DNA from: Bactrocera neohumeralis
Taxonomy: Eukaryota; Arthropoda; Insecta; Diptera; Tephritidae
Length of the DNA stretch: 64,000 bases
NCBI RefSeq assembly: GCF_024586455.1
Contig: NW_026089623.1
Coordinates: 13,476,784 to 13,540,783, forward strand
Direction of reading: 5' to 3'
Part shown: piece by piece, positions 63,216 through 64,000 of the stretch
Layout: every line of letters starts with the position of its first letter
How positions within the stretch are numbered: position 1 is the stretch's first letter
The notes under the pieces: generated by a model
Databases searched by the model: none
What the model was told of the DNA's origin: nothing
The model's input: only the letters and a program-made list of their open reading frames with translations
Made by a program: the position numbers and the translations under genes

Positions 63216-63923
63216 AAAATTGGGAGCAATTAAATTCACAAACTTAAATTTGTATACCTTATTTCTGAATGTTTAAAATGTGTTCTTCTAGAATTCTATC
63301 GTAATGCTAATATTACTCAAATTTATAGCTTAAAGCACCTAACTAACTTAAAATATCGTCTATATTATTTCTTTATGCAATTTGTTAAGTAGCAATAGCA
63401 ATTACGCCTATATACTTACTTGTATGCTACAATAATTGTCGTATACTTAGTATGCATATACATTGGGGTGGGTCAAAATATGTTTTTTTTTTCTGGGTAT
63501 TCTAAAAAATTGGTTGATAGACATCTCTATGAAAGGCTCTTGAAGTATGCGCTCTTAATTGTAACGGGACGGCCCTCCGCTTAAGGGTTTTAAATTTTTG
63601 TCTTATTATCGAATAGAAAAATGTATACCTCTCTGCCAACTACTTCAAAAAGTATTTCGTTTCGTAGATTTTATAGGAAGTAGAAAACTCTACAAAATGG
63701 TCCACCACGGTTTTTTCGCAAACAAAACCATTTTAAAGATATTAACGGTAAATATTTTCAAGCAAATTTTGCTTTTTTCTATCGAATTTTATAACTCAAT
63801 GAAAAAAACATAATTTTAAATTTTCCAATATATTTATCGAATAGGTTTGCGTGAGCAGTTTAAATGAATGTAATCTTGATCTTATTCAGCGTTTTCGAGA
63901 TATTCATCGTCAAAACTCAAGGA
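63216..63923. other. Unassigned DNA
   Basis: No gene is recognised. It includes a GGGGTGGGTCAAAATATG-T-run segment (63464-63490) and a diverged copy of the 57668 repeat (63822-63870). Confidence 0.35.
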
Positions 63924-64000
63924 AAAATAAATGAAACAAGGCTTCAGTTCGGATGTAACCGAATATTTTATAATCTTACAACGTGCAAGCACCAAAGTAC
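63924..64000 (-). mobile_element. INE-1-like element, 3' end only, cut by the window edge
   Basis: CTTCAGTTCGGATGTAACCG AATATTTTATAATCTTACAA is the inverted hairpin end (TTCGG...CCGAA) and start of the body seen in the other copies. Confidence 0.6.

Overview
The window looks like intronic DNA from a higher (brachyceran) fly, possibly a tephritid fruit fly. It is AT-rich and packed with transposable elements: errantivirus-type LTR retrotransposons with env, Jockey-type and other LINEs, mariner/Tc1, hAT, P-like, Harbinger and Helitron DNA elements, and many copies of INE-1/DINE-1-like short elements. There is no sign of bacterial operons or CRISPR. The taxon is an inference from family composition; nothing in the window fixes the species.

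The only host gene I can support is on the minus strand: two exons (58769-58420 and 41028-39063) of a very large lipid-transfer (apolipophorin/Apoltp-like) protein. Their splice sites agree in phase. They are separated by a 17.4-kb intron filled with elements, and further exons must lie outside the window or be too short for me to see.

Layout. 1-10.4 kb is a decayed errantivirus-like retrotransposon (E1) cut by a Harbinger element (1-1415), a hAT element (1543-2530), a Helitron (2589-5351), a small P-like MITE in its integrase (7751-7998) and a deletion derivative of the same hAT family in env (9216-9572). 10.4-11.8 kb is a THAP-encoding P-like element that itself contains a MITE. 12.2-14.7 kb and 28.8-32.1 kb are inverted copies of one 2.4-kb block carrying a Jockey-type LINE; the second copy also holds an INE-1-like insertion. 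17.0-24.1 kb is a second errantivirus-like element (E2), with both LTRs and a 4-bp target duplication, inserted at the centre of a ~170-bp palindrome. 25.0-27.4, 34.3-37.1 and 54.2-55.9 kb hold fragments of one endonuclease/reverse-transcriptase LINE family. 32.1-32.7 kb is a pogo/Tigger remnant. 37.5-63 kb (mostly the host intron) holds INE-1-like elements, a maT-type mariner, a Tc1-type fragment, a TTAA-flanked MITE, two further mariners and a solo LTR.

The most interesting object is at 59339-62514: a structurally complete 3.18-kb DNA transposon with perfect 33-bp terminal inverted repeats beginning CACTAAGGGG, a 5-bp target duplication (TATCG) and a ~650-residue transposase whose architecture recalls the Transib/RAG1 group. 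Its coding sequence carries only one clear stop plus one, possibly two, breaks in A homopolymers.

None of the mobile-element genes here appears fully intact. Any functional interplay is structural: the order of insertion, inverted repeats, and the burden placed on the lipid-transfer gene's intron.
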